64,000 nucleotides of DNA from Chitinophaga pinensis. Its GTDB lineage: Bacteria; Bacteroidota; Bacteroidia; Chitinophagales; CAMDFR01. Below are positions 36,119-44,526 of this stretch, in pieces (within the stretch, counting starts at the first letter, position 1; every line of letters starts with the position of its first letter). The position numbers were made by a program, and so were the translations under genes. Under the pieces are notes generated by a model, which saw only the letters and a list, made by a program, of their open reading frames with translations, was not told the DNA's origin and made no database searches. Location: positions 1 to 64,000 of the forward strand of contig CAMART010000011.1 in assembly GCA_945860705.1 (NCBI GenBank), written 5' to 3'.

Positions 36119-37185
36119 AAAATTCGTCTATACAATTCTTTGTATTCCTGTACAGTCTTACTCAACTCAAATTTTTTAAATTCAATGTTTTGCCAATCTG
36201 CTTGTAAGGCTTTATTGATGGATGATTCTATATCATTATTTTGAATGTATATATGTTTGCCAGATACCGTTTCGAGTAGTGCTGTATTGTGCGAAGCTAC
36301 AACTGGAATCTGCATAGCACTACATTCTACTGCATTAAAACAAAAGCCTTCGCTTAATGATGGAATAACTACAAAAGATGTTTTAGATATAGTACTAAAC
36401 AACTCTTCATCCGATAAATTATGTTTGATAGTTGTTTTGTCAATGAGTTGATTTTGTTCTAGTTTTTTTAGTACTTGTTTTAAAATAAAAGCAGGTTGTT
36501 TAGGAATAATCAATAACAGCTTATATCTACTTTTAATATTTTGTAATGCATCTAAAAGATTGTCCAATCCCTTGCTTGCACCTAATCTACCATAATAACA
36601 AATAGTAGGTGTCTGTGGAGGTTCATGGATGCATTTTGTAAATGAATCATAATTGATACCATTGTATATCATAGTAATTTTTCGTGTATCAATTCCTGAT
36701 TTTATAAGTGCTTTTTTGGTAGAATCTGATACTGCTATATATTGGTCAAATGGTAATGCTAAAATTATTTTTTCGAATAAATAAAACAACAATCGAACTC
36801 CAAAAAAATAATATGGCAGACTCCACCAGAGCGAATCCCATACTTCATGAAAAGTAATGATGCATTTTTTTCTTGTCAATACTGATGCAAGCCATGCGGG
36901 CAATGCAGCATTATAACTGGTGGTATGTATCAAGTCAACTTGATTTGCATATTTAAGGATATAAGGCAAACTAAAAAAAGTAAATAAAAAACGATTGCTA
37001 AATGGTAGTCGTATGATTTTTATTCCTTGATAAATTTCTTCTTTTGCTTGAGAATTATCAGTACGTGATGTGATGACGGTGATATCATGATATTCTTTTG
37101 CTAGCTCAGTAGCTAATGATAGAAACAAGCGTTCTACACCGCCTTTGTCAGGATAGAAATGTTCCAATACAAATAAGATCTTCAT
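36115..37185 (-). CDS. glycosyltransferase family 4
   Basis: A 356-residue GT-B fold transferase. The N-terminal donor-independent half contains FVLEHFYPDKGGVERLFLSLA; the C-terminal half contains YYGRLGASKGLDNLLDAL and the family signature PSLSEGFCFNAVECSAMQIPVVAS, in which the Glu contacts the sugar nucleotide. It would add a sugar from NDP-sugar, or GDP-sugar, to a glycan or lipid acceptor on the cytoplasmic face. It is the last gene of the minus-strand operon with a GT-C-like protein, GT2 and DUF2304. Confidence 0.92.
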   Translation of the reverse strand: MKILFVLEHFYPDKGGVERLFLSLATELAKEYHDITVITSRTDNSQAKEEIYQGIKIIRLPFSNRFLFTFFSLPYILKYANQVDLIHTTSYNAALPAWLASVLTRKKCIITFHEVWDSLWWSLPYYFFGVRLLFYLFEKIILALPFDQYIAVSDSTKKALIKSGIDTRKITMIYNGINYDSFTKCIHEPPQTPTICYYGRLGASKGLDNLLDALQNIKSRYKLLLIIPKQPAFILKQVLKKLEQNQLIDKTTIKHNLSDEELFSTISKTSFVVIPSLSEGFCFNAVECSAMQIPVVASHNTALLETVSGKHIYIQNNDIESSINKALQADWQNIEFKKFELSKTVQEYKELYRRIF

Positions 37186-37190
37186 ATTAC

Positions 37191-37529
37191 TTATTGCTTT
37201 TTATCTTGTTCTTGCAAAGCAATTTTTTTGACCAACTCTGTGATAGTTTTGTTTTGTCTTTTTATGGCAACAAATAAATTGTATTGAATAAAAAACAAGA
37301 CCCCAAGTCCAAGAAATATAATAGCATTTATATTACTTTTAATACCAAAAATACGTGCAAGATTATCGGTAATAAAGTCTGGGAAAATGGCAATAGAGGC
37401 AATAGCCACCCATATCAATGACCAAAGAATGGTTTCAATGAGTGTGTTTTTTCCAAGCCTATATTGATTAAACGAATAAACAATAAACGCCAGTGAAATA
37501 ATCGGTACTATTATTTTATATAGCAACAT
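37191..37529 (-). CDS. DUF2304 family membrane protein
   Basis: A 112-residue protein with three hydrophobic segments (YKIIVPIISLAFIVYSF, IETILWSLIWVAIASIAIFP, AIIFLGLGVLFFIQYNLF) and a short charged helix at the C-terminus. The W-x-L-x-W-V and FPD spacing match the DUF2304 family, whose members sit beside polyprenyl-phosphate sugar synthases and sugar-lipid flippases. Here it is placed between the GT2 and GT4 genes (42 and 5 nt), which fits that pattern. Its biochemical role is unknown. Confidence 0.75.
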   Translation of the reverse strand: MLLYKIIVPIISLAFIVYSFNQYRLGKNTLIETILWSLIWVAIASIAIFPDFITDNLARIFGIKSNINAIIFLGLGVLFFIQYNLFVAIKRQNKTITELVKKIALQEQDKKQ

Positions 37530-37571
37530 TGATTTTCAAATATAAGAAAAAATGAGTGGAATAGCTATTAT

Positions 37572-38267
37572 TTAGTCTTTATCTTTTACTAATAAATTGG
37601 CTAGCAGATTGAAAACTGTAACAAAACCCATCAGGATGCCTTGTCCTTTTGCCATTGAATATTCTGTATAAAAAACACTTACTGGCACTTCTTCTATTTT
37701 CAATTTATTATCAAAAGCTTTGATGATTATTTCACTACAAAACTCATAACCATCTGTTTGTATTTGTATTGTTTCCAAGGCTTTTTCTGCAAATAATTTT
37801 AGTCCACTTTGAGTATCTGTGATATGTCTATTCGTAAAAATTCTTGTAAAAATATTTGCTATCAGATTATAGCATTTTCTAAAAAATGGAATTTTATTAT
37901 TCGCTTTTAAGAATCTACTTCCTATGATAAGATCGGCATTTGTTTCTAAATATTTTTGATACAATACATCTATATCAGCTACTTGATGCTGTGCATCTGC
38001 ATCTATTGTTACTACTACTTTATAACAATGTATTCGAGCATATTTTAGTCCTGTAGCTGTAGCTGCACCGACACCTCTATTGATGATATGATGGAGCATA
38101 ATTATATTTTTGTCAAAGACTAAAGAAGGAGTTTCATCAGTGCTACCATCATTAACAATACAAATATTTTGATACCCTAATTGCTGAATTTCACTACATA
38201 AAACCCGTAAATGAGTTGCTTCATTATATGCTGGAAGTAAAATTAATATGTCGTTTTTTTGTAACAA
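37572..38267 (-). CDS. glycosyltransferase family 2, polyprenyl-phosphate sugar synthase type
   Basis: A 231-residue GT-A transferase. The nucleotide-binding region holds LLPAYNEATHL and CIVNDGSTDETPSL, the metal-binding DADAQH sits near residue 95 and a basic GSRFL near 120 contacts the acceptor. The acceptor segment TDTQSGLKLFAEKAL is the DPM1/DPG synthase signature. It should make dolichyl- or undecaprenyl-phosphate sugar, the donor needed by GT-C enzymes such as the 999-residue neighbour. No C-terminal membrane anchor is obvious; DUF2304 may provide it. Confidence 0.88.
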   Translation of the reverse strand: MLQKNDILILLPAYNEATHLRVLCSEIQQLGYQNICIVNDGSTDETPSLVFDKNIIMLHHIINRGVGAATATGLKYARIHCYKVVVTIDADAQHQVADIDVLYQKYLETNADLIIGSRFLKANNKIPFFRKCYNLIANIFTRIFTNRHITDTQSGLKLFAEKALETIQIQTDGYEFCSEIIIKAFDNKLKIEEVPVSVFYTEYSMAKGQGILMGFVTVFNLLANLLVKDKD

Positions 38268-38268
38268 A

Positions 38269-41268
38269 TTATTTGATTTTAAAAAGCACTACACTACCTG
38301 GTCTTAAAACTCTAGTGCCGTATATACTGTTGCTTACAGGGGTTTTTACTCCAGATATCATTGCAAAAGTTTTCGAATATGGATCCTCTACTTGCCTATC
38401 TGTCACTACTAATTGTAGATTTGGATTGGCACTGATATATTCATAAAACTTTTGAAGTTTTTTGGTCAAAGATTTATCTGGAGTCTTATCAATACCTCCT
38501 GTATTCAAATCAAATAATATATATTCTACTCCTGCTTTTTTTAGAGTGGTATTCATCACATCTTTCACACCATAAGAACGATTGTATAAAAATATAAAAT
38601 TGTCTAACTGATTATCTTCATATACTCTTTCGTTATTATTATCAATAAAATAATTGACATAAGTACCTATTCTTATTACTTTCTTAGTGGGATTGGCATT
38701 CATTTCATCTACTGCTGTGGCTATAGCTGCATTTACTTCTGACATAGCAGATGAGTTATCTAATGAATTACCAGCGTATTGCAAAAATATTTTATTCAGT
38801 TTAGAATCATACTCGTATGAGGCAATCATACTAGATGTTCTTTGTAGCGTAGCTAGAGATAATGATAAAATGAAAACAAATAATACGATATATGATAAGA
38901 TACTTTTTTGTTTATCGATAGTGCCTGAAGAATCTTGGATGTGTAAACTAACGAATAGAATAATAGCGCTACCAAAAAGTGGTAAACCGTACCAAGATAT
39001 AGCGTTGCCAAGCATCCACCAAAGTATGAAACTTATAGCTACAAACAATAATAGCAATTGCTGTATCGGCTTCCAAGTTTTTATCTGTTTCAAATTGACA
39101 ATAGAAATCAATACTACCAATATTAAAATAATAAGAAAAGATTGAAAAGTATTTTGTTTAGTAAATACAACTAGTAATGGTTTTAGAATATTCGTTAAAC
39201 TAAGCGCTATCGGTTGCAGTAATAAATAAATCTGTTTAGCTAATCCATTCATATCTGGATTTTGTTTTGTTAAAGTTTGCATATAATCTACTAAACTGAT
39301 ATTTGTATTAGTATAAAACACAGTATATAATGACAAGCATAATAAAAATAACACTATTAAAATGTTTGCTAAATTTTGAAGTAAAAATTCTTTATTAGAA
39401 TTAATAAACAATAGTGGTAAAAGTATAAAACACACTAAACCTATATCTGTAGGTATAGTGGCTACATTTTTGAGCGTACACATGTCATATATGACAGATG
39501 CATATTTTACAAACCCATTTTCATAACCTAAATACCTCAATACTTCTTCATAAGCACCAGTATTGGCACTAAGATTATATTTATTTTCAAATTGTGAAAC
39601 GTCAGTAGAATTTTGAGCAACAAGCGATGCCGAACTATGAGCAAGCTCAGAACTCAATGGTCTTATTTTAGAGATTACTTTTATAAAAGGTTCTTGTCGA
39701 TTATCTCCATTGAGCAGTTTTGAAATCGCAAAACTTTTTGTTTCTGTGTAGTTTTTTATAATCCATGGACTAAAAGTAATAGAAAGTACTATGAAAAATA
39801 TAGCTAAATAGTAGAATATTGAAAGATATTTTAGTTTATGTTTTACTATATGTAAGGTAAAAAATGCAATAGCAGCAACAGCTGTGAGCATGACTAATAT
39901 TTTGGGCTCTTTTGCATCTGAGAAAAATATACCTGAAAACTCATAAAGCCTTAACATAAATACTGATGCGATAGATAATAAAAAAGCACTCAAGCTTAGT
40001 GAAAACGATTTACTATATGCATAGATGAATGTGACTACTGCACCTATAATAAAAAAGAACGATGTATATTTTATACCAAAAGAAAATGCACAAAATACTG
40101 CCAATAATACAACTACAACAAACCAAGGATTTTTAAAAAAAGAACTTAACTTAAAATCTTCATTGTCTTTGATAGACATAAAGCTACTTATCAATAATAA
40201 TAAACTAATACACACATAAAAACATAAAGCTAAATCTACTTTAGCATCAGCGCTACTCTGCCACAGAAATGTAGGCAACATGTAAAAACTGATAGCAGAA
40301 AGTGCACTATAAGATGCAGTGGTATAATATCTTGCAATTTTATACACTACACCAATAGCAAGGATTCCAGGAACTATAGATAATAAGGTAGCTAAAGAAA
40401 CATTGCCCCCAAATAAATATCCCACAGCCATCATCAACGACCAATTATATGCCTGACCTCCACTCAACAAAGCATGAGTATCTGCTATTGATTTAGGTAT
40501 ATTCATATAGATACTTAACTCGTCAAATCCAATAGGGAAAGGTCTAAAAGAGGTAGTGATATTAAACGCTGCAAATACTATAAGTAAAAAAAATGAAAAA
40601 ACACCTAGAGGATTAATCTCTATTATGTCTAAACTATTGATAAAAATATCTTTAGCAAAACTTATTGTTTGTTTATAGAATATACCTAGTGGAAGCGCTA
40701 ATACAACTAATACTGACATTGATGTAAACAAATGAAACATGGCTAAAAAGTAGAAGCACAAACAGAAAACTATTAAGCCTAATGCAAGCGATAATAGATT
40801 AATTGTGCTGACATCTTGTATAGTAGAAGACAACTTTTTAGTAAGATAACGTCCGAGAATAGTTGCGCTAAAAAATATAAGAATCAAGAATGCACTATTA
40901 TATATAAGCTTAAAACTAAAATCAAGTACATATGAATTGGTACTTTCTTCAAATGCTTTGATATCTCCTCCATACATTGTAAAAAAAGTAATAATAGATA
41001 CAATAACTAAGAGGAGTATTTTCCAGCCAGATAATTTTTGTAAAATTATTTTTCTAAATGAACTTAGTTTTTTGTCGGCATGTAAAAAAAGAAAAATTGC
41101 GTATACAATGAACATCATAAACAAACCACCCATAAAATGAGGAGTTTTTAGTGCTTTAGAAACAAATTTGTTGTGTGCTAAATAAGTAGATAACAAGAGT
41201 AGACTCCAAAAAGAAGTAAAAATAATAATTCCCCACTTATTGATAAGTTCGCGTATATCTTTTTGCAT
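38269..41268 (-). CDS. large polytopic membrane protein, likely GT-C type glycosyltransferase
   Basis: A 999-residue protein with about 20 hydrophobic segments and a C-terminal soluble domain of about 180 residues (from about 820). The loop after the early helices has FPIGFDELSIYMNIPKS, where Asp-Glu resembles the catalytic pair of GT-C enzymes. The soluble tail has no recognised fold. It is the first gene of the operon with GT2, DUF2304 and GT4 (1-nt gap to GT2), so it probably uses the polyprenyl-phosphate sugar made by the GT2. No substrate can be named. Confidence 0.6.
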   Translation of the reverse strand: MQKDIRELINKWGIIIFTSFWSLLLLSTYLAHNKFVSKALKTPHFMGGLFMMFIVYAIFLFLHADKKLSSFRKIILQKLSGWKILLLVIVSIITFFTMYGGDIKAFEESTNSYVLDFSFKLIYNSAFLILIFFSATILGRYLTKKLSSTIQDVSTINLLSLALGLIVFCLCFYFLAMFHLFTSMSVLVVLALPLGIFYKQTISFAKDIFINSLDIIEINPLGVFSFFLLIVFAAFNITTSFRPFPIGFDELSIYMNIPKSIADTHALLSGGQAYNWSLMMAVGYLFGGNVSLATLLSIVPGILAIGVVYKIARYYTTASYSALSAISFYMLPTFLWQSSADAKVDLALCFYVCISLLLLISSFMSIKDNEDFKLSSFFKNPWFVVVVLLAVFCAFSFGIKYTSFFFIIGAVVTFIYAYSKSFSLSLSAFLLSIASVFMLRLYEFSGIFFSDAKEPKILVMLTAVAAIAFFTLHIVKHKLKYLSIFYYLAIFFIVLSITFSPWIIKNYTETKSFAISKLLNGDNRQEPFIKVISKIRPLSSELAHSSASLVAQNSTDVSQFENKYNLSANTGAYEEVLRYLGYENGFVKYASVIYDMCTLKNVATIPTDIGLVCFILLPLLFINSNKEFLLQNLANILIVLFLLCLSLYTVFYTNTNISLVDYMQTLTKQNPDMNGLAKQIYLLLQPIALSLTNILKPLLVVFTKQNTFQSFLIILILVVLISIVNLKQIKTWKPIQQLLLLFVAISFILWWMLGNAISWYGLPLFGSAIILFVSLHIQDSSGTIDKQKSILSYIVLFVFILSLSLATLQRTSSMIASYEYDSKLNKIFLQYAGNSLDNSSAMSEVNAAIATAVDEMNANPTKKVIRIGTYVNYFIDNNNERVYEDNQLDNFIFLYNRSYGVKDVMNTTLKKAGVEYILFDLNTGGIDKTPDKSLTKKLQKFYEYISANPNLQLVVTDRQVEDPYSKTFAMISGVKTPVSNSIYGTRVLRPGSVVLFKIK

Positions 41269-41320
41269 AGTATTAAATATGCAATAAAGTTAAGGAATTT
41301 TTTAATTGTATGAAAAAAAT

Positions 41321-42892
41321 CTAATGAAGCACCAAAAATTTACCTTTGAAAATTTGTCCCGAAGCTTCGGGATTTATAATCAATTGCACCATATACATCC
41401 CGTTTGATAATGTAGAGATATCAATGATATTATTTGTTATTTTTTCATTTCTTATAGTAGTTCCATTCATAGAAATAATCTGCATTTGAGCATCCGCTAT
41501 AGGGCCATCTAGTGTAATAAATTGAATATAATCTGCACTAGGATTTGGTAGTATCGAAATCATATTATTAGATACAATATAATTATCTGGTATACTTGTA
41601 TTAATAGTATCTACACAGGTATAAAATTCCAAACTAAATTGGTCTAAAATAAATACTTGTTTATCTACTATAAATGGTTTTAGTCCTTTTGTGATAAAAG
41701 TATCCCAAGTACCTGGAAAAATTTCAACTGCCTCTGAAAGATTATACACAATACTAGAATCAAATTGATTATAGGTATAAAATCCATTCGGATCGTTAGC
41801 AACACTGGTACTTATGAGTGTTTTTGTATCATCTATAAAATCTTCTATATGATCTAAAGTCATGATATTTGAATTTACATCGCATAAATAATCAAAATAT
41901 TTTTTCTTCCAATCTGGATTATTAAAACATTTATTAATAAGTGGTTTTCTACCTCGGCTATCTGGCAATAGAATCTCATAATCTTGGTCTGCAAAAGCTA
42001 GATTATAATCCCAAGGAATCCATTGAAATTTTTTAGTAATTGTGTCATTGTACAAATAAAAATTTCTACCATGTTCAAAATACGAATCCCAATTATTGAG
42101 TGATACATCTACAGCAAGTGTCTTTAAAAAACCATCTAGATTGATAATCTTATGAATGCTATCTGCTGGTTTATCACGAATAGTTTTTGTAAGGTCTATT
42201 AAGTCTGACCAATCATTGGCACTTTCGTTTGATTTTTTTTCAAACTCTTCTTCATAGGCAGATATAGAAGTGCCTAAATATCTTAAATCTGTAGAAATAG
42301 TTTTGTATAAATTTCCATTATTATCTCCAAAATGTTCATCTAAAAATTTAGGCCCTACTTGCTCTACCAATACATACAAACTCCATAAATCATCATTTAT
42401 ATATACATTGGCATAAGAAGTTCTGGAAGCTGGCAAATTGAAATCTCTCAAAATCTTATAACTCAAATGATCATGCATCATAGTTGGATCTTGAAATGCA
42501 TTTGCTAAATTTATTTCTTTCAGACCATCGTATCTTTGACCTCTTACAAATTCATTAAACTCTATTTTTAATGGTTTTTTTAAGCTTGGATCAGCTCCCC
42601 AATTAGAATAAAATCCCTTTTGTTTTACTCCACAAGAGTCTACTCTATTGCCATCTATTAATATAGAATCAAAAAGAATAGGATCATTACTACCGAGAGG
42701 CATCCCTCCTCCTCCACCAAAATCAATGCTTTCATTGTATCTTACTGACATTGTATCCCAAAAATTTGGAAATGAAGTATACATTTTTATGGTATGTACA
42801 CTACTGTTATTGAAGATATTTACTCCACTTTGTGCTAGTAAAAGTGAAATAGTAGATAATGTTAAAAAAAGTAGAAGTAATAGTTTTTTCAT
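41321..42892 (-). CDS. CotH kinase-like secreted protein with T9SS sorting domain
   Basis: A 523-residue exported protein with an N-terminal signal (LLLLLFLTLSTISLLLAQ). The CotH region spans about residues 45-360: NVYINDDLWSLYVLVEQVGPKFL binds the nucleotide, and IPWDYNLAFAD carries the Asp expected to bind metal. The last 80 residues form a type A T9SS sorting domain (ILPNPSADYIQF, NGMYMVQLIINPE, FKGKFLVLH), which directs it through the outer membrane. The C-terminal domain contains a palindromic TCCCGAAGCTTCGGGA, apparently inserted in the loop encoding NPEASG. The substrate is unknown. Confidence 0.85.
   Translation of the reverse strand: MKKLLLLLFLTLSTISLLLAQSGVNIFNNSSVHTIKMYTSFPNFWDTMSVRYNESIDFGGGGGMPLGSNDPILFDSILIDGNRVDSCGVKQKGFYSNWGADPSLKKPLKIEFNEFVRGQRYDGLKEINLANAFQDPTMMHDHLSYKILRDFNLPASRTSYANVYINDDLWSLYVLVEQVGPKFLDEHFGDNNGNLYKTISTDLRYLGTSISAYEEEFEKKSNESANDWSDLIDLTKTIRDKPADSIHKIINLDGFLKTLAVDVSLNNWDSYFEHGRNFYLYNDTITKKFQWIPWDYNLAFADQDYEILLPDSRGRKPLINKCFNNPDWKKKYFDYLCDVNSNIMTLDHIEDFIDDTKTLISTSVANDPNGFYTYNQFDSSIVYNLSEAVEIFPGTWDTFITKGLKPFIVDKQVFILDQFSLEFYTCVDTINTSIPDNYIVSNNMISILPNPSADYIQFITLDGPIADAQMQIISMNGTTIRNEKITNNIIDISTLSNGMYMVQLIINPEASGQIFKGKFLVLH
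41357..41372. repeat. 16-bp perfect palindrome inside the CotH-like gene
   Basis: TCCCGAAGCTTCGGGA is perfectly self-complementary and lies in the frame encoding NPEASG in the T9SS tail. It contains the same TCCCGA...TCGGGA arms as three intergenic hairpins between 14.7 and 17.8 kb. Confidence 0.6.
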
Positions 42893-42978
42893 AAATTTTA
42901 TATGGTATTGTAAATATAATCATTCTAAGAACGAAAAATTCTATAGCTTCGTTGCCTCATTAAAATTTTTACATTAGT

Positions 42979-43509
42979 ATGACTGAACTAGAAGCTCGAA
43001 TAAAAAACACGATAAGAACTATAGCCGATTTCCCTATCAAAGGAATTCAATACAAAGATATCACTACTCTTTTTTTAGATTATGAGTTATGTAATGACAT
43101 AGCAGATTTTCTTGCTGAAAAATCGAGAGGGAAAGTGGATATAGTATGTGGTGTAGAAAGCAGAGGGTTTCTATTTGGTGCACAGATAGCACAGAAACTT
43201 GGACTTCCTTTCATCATGGTTCGCAAAGCTGGTAAGCTCCCTGGAGAAACTATTCGTGAAGATTATCAACTAGAGTACGGTACTGCATCTATAGAAATAC
43301 ATAAAGGATTTATCAAAGAAGGCCAACGAGCACTAATTCATGACGACTTGCTGGCTACTGGTGGCACAGCCAATGCCACAGCTTCTTTGATTCAAAAATT
43401 TGGAGCTGTACCTTCTCAGTTTTCATTTATAGTAGAGCTATCCTATCTGCACGGAAGAGACCGATTAAAACCAATACATGACAATATCGTTTCTATAGTT
43501 TCTTACTAA
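42979..43509 (+). CDS. apt: adenine phosphoribosyltransferase
   Basis: A 176-residue enzyme of purine salvage that joins adenine and PRPP to give AMP. Family marks are complete: TIADFPIKGIQYKDITTLF near the N-terminus, CGVESRGFLFGAQIA, the flexible loop MVRKAGKLPGE and the PRPP-binding LIHDDLLATGGTANAT. Length is typical. Its TAA stop overlaps the TAG of the convergent downstream gene by two bases, so the transcripts must overlap at their 3' ends. Confidence 0.95.
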   Translation: MTELEARIKNTIRTIADFPIKGIQYKDITTLFLDYELCNDIADFLAEKSRGKVDIVCGVESRGFLFGAQIAQKLGLPFIMVRKAGKLPGETIREDYQLEYGTASIEIHKGFIKEGQRALIHDDLLATGGTANATASLIQKFGAVPSQFSFIVELSYLHGRDRLKPIHDNIVSIVSY

Positions 43510-44369
43510 AGCATTATTTCTCGTTCTTGTATCAACTGCCCTTCACTAAATACTCTTGCTAGATATTTACCCGCTGGCAAAAATGAAGTTTCCCATGTAA
43601 ACTGATAATCATAATGCCCTCTTTGTAGCATTCTTTCTTGCATAGGCACTTTGAGTATTTCTTCATGCGCATTGCATATCTGCACGGTCACAGCAGTTTC
43701 TTTTGCTAAATTAAAATCCATAATAGCAATCAGTTTAGATGTAGTCATTTGTAGTCTACCGGCACTATCTACATCATATTTTTTGGTATACCATGGTACA
43801 GGCAAACCAGTGATTTCTGATACTGTTTTTTTTAGCTCTTGTACGCTTGTCATATCGTCTGCATAGATGCCATCTATATTCGCTCCATTACATACCACCC
43901 ATACGGCGTGTTGCACTGCATGCAAGTCTAGTTGAGGATGTGTATTCAAGTATTTTGCTAATATTAGCTCTTTGCTCACTGTATCACGAGTATGTCTAAA
44001 AGCTATATCTAGCTCAGGAGCACTTTTAGAGGATGCACAACAAAATCCAGTAACTTTAGTTTGTTTTTTTGATAACGGTGCCAATACAATATATTGAGTT
44101 TGAGTCACAAAAATATTTTGCATTGCCTCGTCTTCACACATCAGCTTATCACCTGCTTCGAGTAGCAATTTTTGTTCTGTATTGGTATTATTTTCTAGAT
44201 GCAGTACTACGCAGTCGCCACTATAGTTTCCTGTACTTTTAAATTTTGCCTTGATGCTATGATTACTTATCTTTTCATTGATAGGAGTATACGTAGTTTT
44301 CAAATCTGCATTGCTTGCTAGCAAAATATAGGGGAAAAGCAAAAACTTTAAAACCATTGGATATTTCAT
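43506..44369 (-). CDS. exported protein of unknown function
   Basis: The protein has an N-terminal signal. I prefer the Met at 44369 (MKYPMVLKFLLFPYILLASNA) over the track start at 44390. The N-terminal half looks like a beta-sandwich: VVLHLENNTNTEQKLLLEAG, QNIFVTQTQYIVLAPLSKKQTKV, then GFCCASSKSAP with two adjacent Cys. A helical segment with LHAVQHAVWVVCNGANI follows. The C-terminal 90 residues look like an FlgD/Ig-type strand set (GHYDYQFTWETSFLPAGKYLARVF) ending in IQEREIML, in the manner of some secretion tails but not a standard T9SS signature. No function is assigned. Confidence 0.7.
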   Translation of the reverse strand: MKYPMVLKFLLFPYILLASNADLKTTYTPINEKISNHSIKAKFKSTGNYSGDCVVLHLENNTNTEQKLLLEAGDKLMCEDEAMQNIFVTQTQYIVLAPLSKKQTKVTGFCCASSKSAPELDIAFRHTRDTVSKELILAKYLNTHPQLDLHAVQHAVWVVCNGANIDGIYADDMTSVQELKKTVSEITGLPVPWYTKKYDVDSAGRLQMTTSKLIAIMDFNLAKETAVTVQICNAHEEILKVPMQERMLQRGHYDYQFTWETSFLPAGKYLARVFSEGQLIQEREIML

Positions 44370-44472
44370 GATATAGTATTTTATATTCATGAAACGAAAT
44401 AGGAGAAGAGAATATTGTATTACATAGTTATATACAATGAATATTATAAAATGAATACAAAAATTTATCTAA

Positions 44473-44505
44473 AACAAAAAGGCTACCTATGGCAGCCTTT
44501 TTGTT
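44473..44505 (-). terminator. intrinsic terminator after the M43 protease gene
   Basis: The arms AACAAAAAGGCT(A)CC and GG(C)AGCCTTTTTGTT enclose a 3-base loop, with A and T runs on both sides. It lies 22 nt after the protease stop on the minus strand and can act in either direction. Confidence 0.85.
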
Positions 44506-44526
44506 TAATTTTAATTACTTAGTCTT

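Noticed and set aside
42970-42977. TACATTAG as an apt promoter element
   Set aside because: It ends two bases before the apt ATG, so the transcript start would fall inside the gene.
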